Shown: positions 8,559 through 17,029, counted from the stretch's first letter. The stretch is DNA of 23,172 bases from Chloroflexota bacterium (GCA_026707185.1 JAPOXI010000112.1:1-23172), one strand, 5' to 3'. Numbers and translations are program-made. Notes: a model not told the origin generated them from the sequence alone.

Positions 8559-9249
8559 GCGGCCGATGTCAGGAGAAGAGCTCCGCTCGTTCCAGGTCTC
8601 GCCCGATCGTGGCAGCGTGTCGTCCGTCCTGCTCCGGCCGCCCGGCTCACGGGCACTGCTGGTGCTGGGTCACGGCGCCGGAACCAATGCCCGCCATCCA
8701 TTTATGGAAACGTTGGCTCAGGCGCTGGCGGATGCCGGCGTCGCGACGTTTCGATTCAACTACCCCTACTCGGAGTCGGGTCGCGGCGGCATGGATGGCG
8801 AGCGCGTGCGCCTGGCAACGGTGCAGTTGGCGGTCGCGACGGCCAGAGAGTCCGCGCCCGATTTGCCCACCTTTGCGGGCGGGCACTCGATGAGCGGTCG
8901 GATGGCAACGCTGGCTGTGTCGAAGGGAATGATCGACCGACTGTCCGGGATCGTCGCCTATGCGTTTCCGCTGCACCGGCCGGGGCGGCCAGACACTGCT
9001 CGGGCGGAGCACCTTGCCGAAGTTGAAGTGCCGACTCTGTTTCTGTCCGGCGACCGCGACCGTATGGCGCGGATGGATCTATTTGGCGAAGTAGTGGACG
9101 AACTCTCGGCTAACGCAGGCCTGCATGTCCTGGAGGCCGCCGATCACAGTTTCAAGGTGCTGAAGCGCTCCGGCCGAACAATCGAGGACGTGGTGGACGA
9201 GGCGGCGTACGTGACGTCGGAGTGGATGGCGGAGCAGATCAAGGGATAG
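8551..9249 (+). CDS. Alpha/beta hydrolase, KANL3/Tex30-like
   Basis: 232 residues from the ATG at 8551, which overlaps the ankyrin gene's stop by 8 bp. An ATG at 8566 is an equally reasonable start (227 residues). Features of the small KANL3/Tex30-type hydrolase family are ALLVLGHGAGTN (oxyanion strand, residues 35-45), ATFRFNYPYSESG, the nucleophile elbow GGHSMSGR with Ser113, the acid strand LFLSGDRDRM (Asp168 or Asp170), and the His in ADHSFK (His199). The triad is complete, so it is probably an active cytoplasmic esterase or thioesterase of unknown substrate. Overlap with the ankyrin gene and the sulfatases on each side suggest a shared operon. Confidence 0.85.
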   Translation: MAKRPMSGEELRSFQVSPDRGSVSSVLLRPPGSRALLVLGHGAGTNARHPFMETLAQALADAGVATFRFNYPYSESGRGGMDGERVRLATVQLAVATARESAPDLPTFAGGHSMSGRMATLAVSKGMIDRLSGIVAYAFPLHRPGRPDTARAEHLAEVEVPTLFLSGDRDRMARMDLFGEVVDELSANAGLHVLEAADHSFKVLKRSGRTIEDVVDEAAYVTSEWMAEQIKG

Positions 9250-9277
9250 CCGCCGTCATCACTCGGAAGGGGACCCG

Positions 9278-9303
9278 TATGCCAGACGCCCGCCGATGGC
9301 ATA
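9278..9303. promoter_or_regulatory. Inverted repeat TATGCCA/TGGCATA before a sulfatase gene
   Basis: TATGCCA (9278-9284) and TGGCATA (9297-9303) form a perfect 7-bp inverted repeat with a 12-nt spacer, in the 117-bp gap between the hydrolase and the sulfatase at 9367. It could be an operator or an mRNA hairpin. There is no supporting second copy. Confidence 0.3.
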
Positions 9304-9377
9304 AGGTCACACCGGGAACGTCGCCGAGCCGGGTCTTTGGGCACCGCAGCGGAGGGGTAACGAGCGATGGCAGCTGA
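9279..9377 (+). CDS. Possible 32-residue leader ORF overlapping the sulfatase start
   Basis: An ATG at 9279 with a purine-rich GGAAGGGG a few bases upstream opens a 32-codon frame. It stops at 9375-9377, overlapping the first 11 bases of the sulfatase gene in another frame. The arrangement would fit a leader peptide that couples translation to the sulfatase. The peptide has no recognised similarity, so this may be chance. Confidence 0.2.
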   Translation: MPDARRWHKVTPGTSPSRVFGHRSGGVTSDGS

Positions 9378-10836
9378 GAAGCCGAATGTCGTCCTGTTCA
9401 TTAGCGATCAGCAACACGCCGACACCATTGCCGCGGGCGGGGTGCAAGGAATCCGAACGCCGCACCTGGATTGGATTGCTGACGACGGGGCGCTCTTCAG
9501 CCGAGCGTACTGTCCCTACCCAATCTGTTCGCCCTCCCGCATGGCCACCGTTTCGGGCCTGTATCCGCACACCAACGGCATGGTGGCGAATCACCAGATG
9601 CGGCCGGGCTGCGACCTGATGCGCTACCCGGAGGGCGTGCGAAACCTGGGCGACTACCTGGGAGACCTTGGCTACCTGCGGGGCTACGCGGGCAAGTGGC
9701 ACCTGGGTAGCGGGGCGGCGCGACCCGGCTTTCCGGACTTCTGCTCGCGCTCTGGCGATATCGACGTGGACAGGCGCGCGCAGAACGAGGTCCTGCGGCT
9801 GACACAGCAGATCGGCGTGGAGATTGGCGGCAAGGAGCACGGGTTCGAGCCGGATCCCGCCGTCTACAACCGCAAGACGAGCGTTGGGCCTTCGCTGCTG
9901 CCGCTCGCTCAGCACCCTTCCTTTTTCCACATGGATCACGCCAGCGACTGGGTGCGCGGCCGGAAGGGTGACGACCGGCCGTTCTGCCTGGTCTATTCGT
10001 GTCACGAGCCGCATCCGCCGTACACCTCGCCCGAGCCGTTCCATTCCATGTACGACCCGGCCGACATGGACATACCAGCGAACCGGCATGACCCGGGGGG
10101 GCCGGCGTTGGTTGCCCACCGCGACGCGGAGCAACTCAAGGTGATATCCGACTGGACGGACGACGAGATTCGATCCATGCGGGCGGCCTATCGGGGCGCC
10201 GTCTCATATGTGGACCACCTGGTCGGCCGACTGGTCACGGCCCTGCTGGACGCGGACAAGTGGGACAACACGCTGTTCATCTTCTTCTCGGACCACGGCG
10301 AGATGCTGGGGCACCACGGGCTGGCCGCGAAGGGCGCCGTGATGTACGAAGACCTGGTGCGGATCCCATTGGTCGTTCGGCCGCCCGGCGGGCTCGACGC
10401 CGCTCATCGAACGACGCGCGTGGTGTCGTTGGTGGACCTGGTGCCGACGATCGTACGTCTGTGCGGCGGGCAGCCCGACGACGTGCTGCAAGGGGTGGAC
10501 TTCAGCGACTTAGCGCTGGGCGGCGACACGAAGGTGAACGAAGGGGTCGTCGCTGAATTTCACTCGGTGAATTGGACGGATCCCTTGCATCCGCTGCGGA
10601 TGTGGGTGGACGAACGCTGGAAGTACGTGGAATCCCAGGACGACAGCGACGAGTTGTATGACCTGCAAGACGATCCTCTGGAACTGCACAACCAGATCCG
10701 CAATCCGACCTACCGAGAGCAGGTGGAACGCTCGCGGCGAGCGTTTCGCCGTTGGTGCGAAGCGACCGGCGATACCTGGCCGGAGGTCGTGCAGCCGCCG
10801 ACGCGTCCTGCCACGCTGGCGCGGCCCATAGTTTAG
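9367..10836 (+). CDS. Type I sulfatase (Cys-type)
   Basis: 489 residues. The ATG at 9367 follows GGAGG (9351-9355) with 11 nt spacing. Sulfatase opening PNVVLFISDQQHAD, then Cys54 in C-S-P-S-R (formylglycine precursor) with MATVSGLYPHTNGM. Further in are GYAGKWHLG, SCHEPHPPYTSPEPF, FFSDHGEMLGHHGLAAKGAVMYEDLVRIPLVV, and the C-terminal ELYDLQDDPLELHNQ tail. All active-site elements look intact. No signal peptide is seen. It ends 121 bp before the solute-binding lipoprotein on the same strand. The exact ester substrate cannot be read from the sequence. Confidence 0.92.
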   Translation: MAAEKPNVVLFISDQQHADTIAAGGVQGIRTPHLDWIADDGALFSRAYCPYPICSPSRMATVSGLYPHTNGMVANHQMRPGCDLMRYPEGVRNLGDYLGDLGYLRGYAGKWHLGSGAARPGFPDFCSRSGDIDVDRRAQNEVLRLTQQIGVEIGGKEHGFEPDPAVYNRKTSVGPSLLPLAQHPSFFHMDHASDWVRGRKGDDRPFCLVYSCHEPHPPYTSPEPFHSMYDPADMDIPANRHDPGGPALVAHRDAEQLKVISDWTDDEIRSMRAAYRGAVSYVDHLVGRLVTALLDADKWDNTLFIFFSDHGEMLGHHGLAAKGAVMYEDLVRIPLVVRPPGGLDAAHRTTRVVSLVDLVPTIVRLCGGQPDDVLQGVDFSDLALGGDTKVNEGVVAEFHSVNWTDPLHPLRMWVDERWKYVESQDDSDELYDLQDDPLELHNQIRNPTYREQVERSRRAFRRWCEATGDTWPEVVQPPTRPATLARPIV

Positions 10837-10957
10837 GCGGCGGTACAGGCCGGGCTTTCGAGTGGTTCGACGCCATCGCACACCTGTTATAGAGTCTGCG
10901 GCGCGACGGATCGCTGAGCGTCAACACGACACTCATGCTGCAACCAGGGAGGGTTTG

Positions 10958-12607
10958 ATGCGTCGACTAATTTCACGTAGACACATGCTGCGCGGCGCCG
11001 CCGCGGGAGCAACCGGAATAGCCGGACTGGCTGCCCTGGCGGCCTGTGGCGAGACCCAGGTCGTTACCAAGGAAGTCCCGGTCGAGACCACCGTGATCAA
11101 GGAAGTCCCGGTCGAGAAGATCGTCCGCGAGACCGAGGTCAAGGAAGTCCCGGTCGAGAAGATCGTGACCCAGCAAGTCGATCGAGTCGTCACAAAGACG
11201 GTCGAGGTTGAAAAGGTCGTCGAGGTCGAAAAGGTCGTCACACAGACGGTCGAGGTCGAAAAGGTCGTCGAGAAGGTCGTGATTCAGGAGGCGGCGCCTG
11301 TAACTCGCACCGTCAAGATTGAGCACGCCACCGACCACACCTCGGGTCCACGTGGCGCGGCCATGCAGTGGGCCATCGAGCGATTTGCGGTTGAGCGACC
11401 TGACATCAAGGTCAAGTTCATCCCGCAGGACCACATCTACTACGAGAAGATCGCCGTGGAAGCCGTCGCCGGCACGCTGTCCGAGTCGAACCTGCTCAAC
11501 GGTGTCTCGTACCAGCAGTTCCAGGGTGCGGGCATTTGGCTGAACATTGACGACATCCTCGCCAAGAAGGACGGCTACGACCCGTCGAACTACTGGTTCC
11601 AGCCCGACATCTACTCGGACAACATGGACCAGAGTTTTCCGTACGACTCCAGCCGTCTACAGGCGCCGCTGTACGGAATGCCGTACCAGGGCGCCATTGG
11701 CGGTCTTGCCTACAACGTCACGCTGTTTGACGCGGCGGGCGCCAACCATCCCAGCGAGGGGATGCGCTACAGCGGCCTGCTTGAAGAGATGCGGAAGGTT
11801 ACGGACCCGGAGAACGACATCTGGGGCATCCGGGCCACGCGCTCGGAGCAGTTCCAGGTCTTCCCGCAGATGTACGGCTACAACAACGGCCAGGCTCGCG
11901 TCGACGGACCGGACGGTCACCAGATCTGGGGTCCGCCGCTGGACGGCGGCTGGCAAGGGTGGCAGGACATCGTGGATTACATCCACACTGAAAACGTGTC
12001 CTACACGCCGGAACAGCGCGGCGACCTCTCCGGCGAATTCGGCGACCCGTTCTCGGCCGGCAAGCAGGCCTGTGAGATTGGCGGAGTCGTATACAGCACC
12101 GGCTTCCGTGCGCCTCGCATCGACGATCGCTTCGAATGGTCGTTGGCGCCGATGCCATGGGGTGAAAACACCGACCACGCCAACTTTGAGTGGAACGACC
12201 AGCCGCACATCCTTGCCGCTACGGCCACGGTAACGGGCGTGGAAGAGCAGGCAGTGGACTGGGTCTACTTCCTTGCCGGTCCAGACGTGCAGGGCCGGGT
12301 GTCCATTGACCGCGGCCACCTGCCGCTCTGGAAAGACATTGCGAATCTTCCCGCAGCCAACGCCGCGCCACCGCAGGGCATGAACCACCTGTACGAGTAC
12401 ATTGCCAGCCCGAATCTGCGGGCGATGCAGTGGTATGTGCCGGGCGGCTTCTACTCCGAGATCCGCGCACTTTGGCGACCGATCATGGACGGCGCCTTGG
12501 TCGGCGAGATGTCGGGGCAGGAATCGCTGGACAAGGCCAGCGAGCAGGTCAATGCGCTGCTCAAGAAGTTTCAGGACGGCCTGGCGAATGGCGACGTCTC
12601 GCGCTAG
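10958..12607 (+). CDS. ABC-type extracellular solute-binding lipoprotein
   Basis: 549 residues. The ATG at 10958 is set by a strong ribosome site AGGGAGGG (10946-10953, 4 nt spacing); longer frames upstream are not family-like. The N-terminus has a twin-arginine motif (S-R-R-H-M-L), a hydrophobic stretch and the lipobox LAAC, with Cys30 as the lipidated residue, so it is probably a Tat-exported lipoprotein. Residues 35-112 are a repetitive V/E/K/T linker. The rest is a family-1-like binding protein (TVKIEHATDHTSGPRGAAMQWAIERFAVERPDIKVKFI and onward), usually for sugars or oligosaccharides. No permease or ATPase gene adjoins it, so it would use a transporter encoded elsewhere. A TATAGA at 10888-10893 is a weak -10 candidate. 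Confidence 0.9.
   Translation: MRRLISRRHMLRGAAAGATGIAGLAALAACGETQVVTKEVPVETTVIKEVPVEKIVRETEVKEVPVEKIVTQQVDRVVTKTVEVEKVVEVEKVVTQTVEVEKVVEKVVIQEAAPVTRTVKIEHATDHTSGPRGAAMQWAIERFAVERPDIKVKFIPQDHIYYEKIAVEAVAGTLSESNLLNGVSYQQFQGAGIWLNIDDILAKKDGYDPSNYWFQPDIYSDNMDQSFPYDSSRLQAPLYGMPYQGAIGGLAYNVTLFDAAGANHPSEGMRYSGLLEEMRKVTDPENDIWGIRATRSEQFQVFPQMYGYNNGQARVDGPDGHQIWGPPLDGGWQGWQDIVDYIHTENVSYTPEQRGDLSGEFGDPFSAGKQACEIGGVVYSTGFRAPRIDDRFEWSLAPMPWGENTDHANFEWNDQPHILAATATVTGVEEQAVDWVYFLAGPDVQGRVSIDRGHLPLWKDIANLPAANAAPPQGMNHLYEYIASPNLRAMQWYVPGGFYSEIRALWRPIMDGALVGEMSGQESLDKASEQVNALLKKFQDGLANGDVSR
11060..11293 (+). repeat. In-gene tandem-like repeats encoding the V/E/K linker
   Basis: The linker of the solute-binding lipoprotein is built from short near-identical DNA repeats. 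AAGGAAGTCCCGGTCGAG starts at 11069, 11099 and 11141, and variants of GTCGAGGTCGAAAAGGTCGT recur between about 11201 and 11280. Copy number in such tracts can change by slippage or recombination. The likely role is a flexible or coiled spacer holding the binding domain off the membrane. Confidence 0.8.
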
Positions 12608-12625
12608 CGCTCGACCCGCCTGTGC

Positions 12626-12657
12626 AACGAGGCTCCCGCTTCGGCGGGGGCCTCGTT
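12626..12657 (+). terminator. Hairpin terminator with UUCG tetraloop
   Basis: A 14-bp stem (12626-12639 pairing with 12644-12657, one G-U pair) is closed by C-UUCG-G, an unusually stable tetraloop. It starts 18 bp after the solute-binding protein's stop. The 3' side has only a weak T-rich tail (TTCGCTTTC). It would separate the binding-protein transcript from the MFS gene. Confidence 0.8.
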
Positions 12658-12708
12658 CGCTTTCGGCACATGGCGGGTTCCGGGCACGTCGCAGGGTAGG
12701 GTTTGCCG

Positions 12709-13941
12709 ATGAGGGATGCTCAGCCACCCGCTGAGAGCAGTGTCCGCCAGTGGCGAAACCTGAGCCTGCTAACCCTGGCCGAGTTGCTGGCGCTGGCGCC
12801 GTGGTTCAGCGCTGCCGCGGTTGCGCCGCTGATTCAAGCAGAGTGGAAACTCGCCACCGGGACGGCCGCCTGGCTCACGCTGGCGGTGCAGTTGGGATTC
12901 GTGGCCGGAACGCTGGTGAGCGGCGTTCTGAATCTGCCCGATCGCTTTAACGCCTCAAGGCTGTTCGCGCTCAGCGCCGTGGGCGCCGCTCTGACGACGG
13001 CCGGCCTTGCCCTGATTGCCACTGGCCCGCTAGACGGAGCGGTGCTGCGTTTCCTTACCGGAGCGTTTCTGGCAGGCGTGTATCCGCCGGGGCTAAAGCT
13101 GGCGGCCACGTGGACTCGGCGCAGCCGGGGATTGGCGCTTAGTTTGATCGTGGGGGCGCTGACCATCGGATCGGCGAGCCCTCACCTGGTGAGGGCGTTG
13201 CTGGATGCGTCGTGGCGCCCGGTGGTGCTAGTGACCGCGATCCTCGCGCTAGCCGCGGGATTGCTGGTGTTGGGCGGGGTTCGGCAGGGGCCTCTCGCGT
13301 CGCCGCCGGCTAGATTCAATCCAAGGTTCGCGCTGCAGATCGTGCGCGCGCCTGGACTGCGACTGGCGACGCTTGGGTATCTCGGGCACCAGTGGGAGTT
13401 GTACGCCATGTGGGCGTGGGCGCCACTGTTCCTAGCGCAGGTGGTGGCGCGAGAAGGCGGGGAGGCTGGAATAGCGTCAGGGCTGGGGTTTGCGGTGATT
13501 GCGGTTGGTGGGGTTGGGGCGGTTGTGGGCGGTTTGGTGGCCGATCGCGTTGGACGATCGGTGACGGCGGCTGGGGCGATGGCGGTGAGCGGGAGCGCGG
13601 CGGTTGCTGTGGCGTTGCTGGTGGATGCGCCGCTGTGGGTGTTGGTGCCGATCATGCTGGTTTGGGGATTCAGCGTGATTGCGGACTCGGCGCAGTTCTC
13701 GGCGGCAATCTCGGAGTTGAGTCCGGCGGAGTACGTGGGGACCGCGCTGACGATGCAGATTTGCGTTGGGTTCTTGCTGACGTTTGTGAGCATTCACCTG
13801 GTGGGGTTTCTGGTGGATGGCGGGCCGCATTGGGGGGCGGCGTTTGGGTTGCTGGCGTTGGGGCCGGTGTTTGGCGTTGTGTCGATGCTGGCGTTGCGGC
13901 GGCGGCCGGAGGCGGTGCGGATGGCGGGCGGGCGACGCTAG
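12709..13941 (+). CDS. MFS transporter
   Basis: 410 residues from the ATG at 12709; a G-rich GGGTAGGG about 7 nt upstream may serve as ribosome site. About twelve hydrophobic helices are visible, starting with LLTLAELLALAPWFSAAAVAPL, with the motif-A-like loop GLVADRVGRS after helix 8. The general shape fits CynX/NarK-like or organic-anion MFS carriers; the substrate is unknown. Its stop overlaps the stop of the convergent sulfatase by 3 bp within CTAG. Base composition changes inside the gene: the second half is strongly G over C on the coding strand. It could export or import products of the surrounding hydrolases, but that is only neighbourhood inference. Confidence 0.88.
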   Translation: MRDAQPPAESSVRQWRNLSLLTLAELLALAPWFSAAAVAPLIQAEWKLATGTAAWLTLAVQLGFVAGTLVSGVLNLPDRFNASRLFALSAVGAALTTAGLALIATGPLDGAVLRFLTGAFLAGVYPPGLKLAATWTRRSRGLALSLIVGALTIGSASPHLVRALLDASWRPVVLVTAILALAAGLLVLGGVRQGPLASPPARFNPRFALQIVRAPGLRLATLGYLGHQWELYAMWAWAPLFLAQVVAREGGEAGIASGLGFAVIAVGGVGAVVGGLVADRVGRSVTAAGAMAVSGSAAVAVALLVDAPLWVLVPIMLVWGFSVIADSAQFSAAISELSPAEYVGTALTMQICVGFLLTFVSIHLVGFLVDGGPHWGAAFGLLALGPVFGVVSMLALRRRPEAVRMAGGRR

Positions 13942-15458
13942 TAGACGGGTGGGCCGGTGTCGTAGTTGGGTGGGGCGAGGCCTGGGACCATGTGTTCGTG
14001 GGGGCGGCCGGTAATGAGCTGGGAGCCGTCGGTGAAGCCTTCGGGACGGTCGCGTAGTTGCTCGATGAGGCGCTGACGCCAGGGGGCGAGGTCGGTCTGC
14101 GAGGAGAGGTCGCGCTCCTCGAACGGGTCGTTGCGGACGTCGAACAGCAGTTCCTGGCCGGTCTGGCTCTCCCAGATGTATTTGTGACTATCGCTGACCA
14201 GGGCGTGCCAGCCGCGGGACCACTGCTGTTCGGCCGGCGGGGGTTCATCCTGCGTCGTGCCCAGCGCTAGTTCAGATCTGGCGCCGCTGGCGTATTCGAG
14301 GTGCAGCGCGTCGCGCCAGGACGTCGACTGACCGCGAACCAGCGGGACCAGGCTGCGACCGGTGACCGAGGACGGGATTTCGGCGCCGGCGGCGTCGATG
14401 AGGGTTGGCATGATGTCCTGGAGCCCCACCGGCTGGTCGAGAACCTGTGCGCGCGGGGCGCCCCAGGCCTCGGGCGGGTTGATGAGGAAGGGGATGCCGG
14501 CTGAGGCTTCGAAGGGGAAGCTCTTGGCGATGTGGTAGTGGTCGCCCAGCATCTCGCCGTGGTCGCTGACGAAGACGACCAGCGTGTCCTCCAGCAGGCC
14601 CTTGTCGCGCATGTACTGGAAGAGGCGGCTGAGTTGCATGTCGATGTGGTCGATCATTCCAAAGTACGCGGCGCGCATGTAGTGCATGGGCAGGGGGTCG
14701 AGATTCATGCCGCGTCGGTAGAAGCGTCGCTCGGACCGAACTTCGGGATCGATCCCGCGATCGGGACCCTTCCAGGGCTCCACCCAGTCGCCGATGACGG
14801 GATCCGGCAGATCCATGTCTGCGTAGCGGTCGAAGAAGAACTTGGGCGGGGTGAAGGGCGGATGAGGGTCGATGAAGGAGAGATTGAGGAAGAAGGGCTG
14901 GCTGGTGTCGCGGCGTTCGAGGAAGTTGATGGCGCGGGAGACGCACCAGAAGGTGTGGGTGAGCTCCTCGGGCAGGTGGTTGGGTCGCCCAATCCAACCG
15001 TTGGGAGTGGCGCCGTGGGCCATGGCCCAGCGGTTCAGCGGGATTTCGCCGTGCAGCCAGTCTAGGTAGTCGTTGCCCTCCCCGCGGGTGGAATCCGCCA
15101 GCTCCATGGCGTCGAAGCCGAAGCGGCGACGCTGCGGGAAGAGATGGATCTTGCCGATCATGCGGGTCTCGTAGCCCGCCTTGCCGAGTTCGCCAGCCAG
15201 GGTGGCCGGAGGATCCCAGTGCATGCCGCCGATCATGCCGACCATACCGTTGACGCTCGGGGCCTGCCCGGACATGAGGACGCGGCGAGCGGGGATGCAG
15301 GCCGGGGACTCGGTGTAGCCGCGGCGGAAGCGGGTGCCGGTGGCGCCGATCCAGTCCATGCTGGGGGTCTGCAGGACCGGGTGATCGGCGATGCCGAGCG
15401 CGTCGTTGCGCTGCTGATCGGTCATGATCAGCAGGATGTGGGGCTGCTTGTCGGCCAT
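13938..15458 (-). CDS. Type I sulfatase, tandem paralogue 1
   Basis: 506 residues from the ATG at 15458. Opening PHILLIMTDQQRNDALG; Cys54 in C-I-P-A-R-R-V-L-M-S-G is the formylglycine precursor. Other segments are GYETRMIGKIHL, LSFIDPHPPFTPP and FVSDHGEMLGDHYHIAKSFPFEASAGIPFL, with the C-terminal ELLFDVRNDPFEERDL. It is clearly homologous along its whole length to the next gene upstream (15470-16927), sharing long stretches such as WAMAHGATPNGWIGRPNHLP, with differences mainly in the middle and C-terminal third. That points to tandem duplication followed by divergence. Only 11 bp separate the two genes, so they are probably one transcript. The substrate is unknown. Confidence 0.92.
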   Translation of the reverse strand: MADKQPHILLIMTDQQRNDALGIADHPVLQTPSMDWIGATGTRFRRGYTESPACIPARRVLMSGQAPSVNGMVGMIGGMHWDPPATLAGELGKAGYETRMIGKIHLFPQRRRFGFDAMELADSTRGEGNDYLDWLHGEIPLNRWAMAHGATPNGWIGRPNHLPEELTHTFWCVSRAINFLERRDTSQPFFLNLSFIDPHPPFTPPKFFFDRYADMDLPDPVIGDWVEPWKGPDRGIDPEVRSERRFYRRGMNLDPLPMHYMRAAYFGMIDHIDMQLSRLFQYMRDKGLLEDTLVVFVSDHGEMLGDHYHIAKSFPFEASAGIPFLINPPEAWGAPRAQVLDQPVGLQDIMPTLIDAAGAEIPSSVTGRSLVPLVRGQSTSWRDALHLEYASGARSELALGTTQDEPPPAEQQWSRGWHALVSDSHKYIWESQTGQELLFDVRNDPFEERDLSSQTDLAPWRQRLIEQLRDRPEGFTDGSQLITGRPHEHMVPGLAPPNYDTGPPVY

Positions 15459-15469
15459 CGGGCGCCCCG

Positions 15470-16927
15470 CTAGAGCTTGGGCCGGGTCACGGTGATGCCC
15501 GGCGGGACCATGGTTGGAATCATGTGCTCGTGGGGTTGGCCGGGAATCAGGCGCTGGCCGTCGGTAAAGCCCTCGGGGCGGTCGCGCAGCTTCTCGATCA
15601 GATGCTCGCGCCAGGGGGCAAGGTCGGCTTGCGCTGATAGGTCGCGCTCTTCGAGCGGATCTTCGTGCAGGTCGAAGAAGAGCTCGCGGCCGGTCTGGCT
15701 CATCCAGATGTACTTGTAGCGCGTGTCAACCAGCCAGTGGTTGCCGTCGACGTAGCGGTACATGCCGCAGTGCTCGCCGTGGAGGTAGCGACGCCAGCCG
15801 GCGTCGTTGCCGCGCATGAGCGGCAGCAGGCTGCGGCCGCTGACGGATTCGGGAATGGGCGCGCCGACGGCTTCGAGGATGGTGGGCATGACGTCCTGAA
15901 GGCCGACGGGCTGATCGCAGACGATTTCGCGGGGGAATCCCATGCGCTGAGGGGCGCGAGCCAGGAAGGGGACACGGGCGGAGGCGTCGAAGGCGCGGCA
16001 CTTGGAGTACATCTGGTGGTCGCCCAGCATCTCGCCGTGGTCGCTGACGAAGACGATAAAGGTCTCTTCCAGTAGGCCGCTGTCGCGCATGTACTGGAAG
16101 AGCCGGCTCAGCTGCATGTCGATGTGGTTGATCAGGCCGTAGTAGGCGGCGCGCAGGTTGTGCATGGCGCCCGCGTCGATGGGGCCGCGCTGACCGTAGG
16201 GACCCTTCTCGGCCGGAATGCCGCGTGGCGGGCCTTCCCACGGCTCCATCCAGTCGCCCATGGCCGGCTCGGGCAGGTCCAGGGCGGCGTAGCGGTCGTA
16301 GAACCAGTCAGGCGGGGTCATCGGGGGATGGGGATCGATGAAGGAGACGTTGAGGAAGAAGGGGCAGGAGGGGTCGCGTTTCTCGAGGTACTCGATGGCG
16401 CGGGAGACACACCAGAAGGTGTGCGTCTTCTCCTCGGGGAGGTGGTTGGGGCGTCCAATCCATCCGTTGGGGGTGGCGCCGTGGGCCATGGCCCAGCGGT
16501 CGAGGGGGAACTCGCCGCCGAGCCAGTCGAGGTATTCGTTGTCGTCGGCGCGGGTGGAGTCGGCCAGTTCGAGGACGTCGAAGCCGAAGCGCTTGCGCTT
16601 GGGATGGAGGTGGAGCTTGCCGACCATGCGGGTTTCGTAGCCGGCGGCGCGAAGCTCGCCGGCCAGGGTGGCGGGCGGATCCCAGGGGGCGCTCATGAAG
16701 CCGACCATGCCGTCCTCGTCGGGCGGGCGGCCGGACATGAGGACGCGGCGGGCGGGGATGCAGGACGGGGACTCGGAGTAGCCGCGGCGGAAGAAGGTGC
16801 CGGAGGCGCCGAGCCAGTCCATGGCGGGCGTTTGCAGGACGGGGTGGCCGTCGATGCCCAGGCAGTCGCCGCGCTGCTGGTCGGTGATGATGAGCAGCAC
16901 GTTGGGGCGGCTCTGATCCTGGCTCAT
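15470..16927 (-). CDS. Type I sulfatase, tandem paralogue 2
   Basis: 485 residues from the ATG at 16927 (MSQDQSRPNVLLIITDQQRGD). The open frame extends about 260 bp further upstream, but that part is low-complexity and not sulfatase-like. Cys56 lies in C-I-P-A-R. Other active-site segments are GYETRMVGKLHLHP, VSFIDPHPPMTPP and FVSDHGEMLGDHQMYSKCRAFDASARVPFL, with ELFFDLHEDPLEERDL near the end. It is the first gene of a probable two-gene unit with its paralogue. The long upstream spacer (to 17562) holds palindromic elements and a candidate promoter. No signal peptide is seen, and no maturing enzyme lies nearby. Confidence 0.92.
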   Translation of the reverse strand: MSQDQSRPNVLLIITDQQRGDCLGIDGHPVLQTPAMDWLGASGTFFRRGYSESPSCIPARRVLMSGRPPDEDGMVGFMSAPWDPPATLAGELRAAGYETRMVGKLHLHPKRKRFGFDVLELADSTRADDNEYLDWLGGEFPLDRWAMAHGATPNGWIGRPNHLPEEKTHTFWCVSRAIEYLEKRDPSCPFFLNVSFIDPHPPMTPPDWFYDRYAALDLPEPAMGDWMEPWEGPPRGIPAEKGPYGQRGPIDAGAMHNLRAAYYGLINHIDMQLSRLFQYMRDSGLLEETFIVFVSDHGEMLGDHQMYSKCRAFDASARVPFLARAPQRMGFPREIVCDQPVGLQDVMPTILEAVGAPIPESVSGRSLLPLMRGNDAGWRRYLHGEHCGMYRYVDGNHWLVDTRYKYIWMSQTGRELFFDLHEDPLEERDLSAQADLAPWREHLIEKLRDRPEGFTDGQRLIPGQPHEHMIPTMVPPGITVTRPKL

Positions 16928-17029
16928 GCGGGGCGTCCCGTGGGCAGGCAGCGCCTGACAGTACCGCGATGGGGCGGGCGGCTCAACTCGCTGGGCGGAG
17001 GGGGTGGAAAGCTGGGCCTTCGCGCACGT

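Noticed and set aside
11657..12727. Minus-strand open frame opposite the solute-binding protein
   Set aside because: It is the antisense shadow of a convincing lipoprotein gene and runs through its terminator hairpin.
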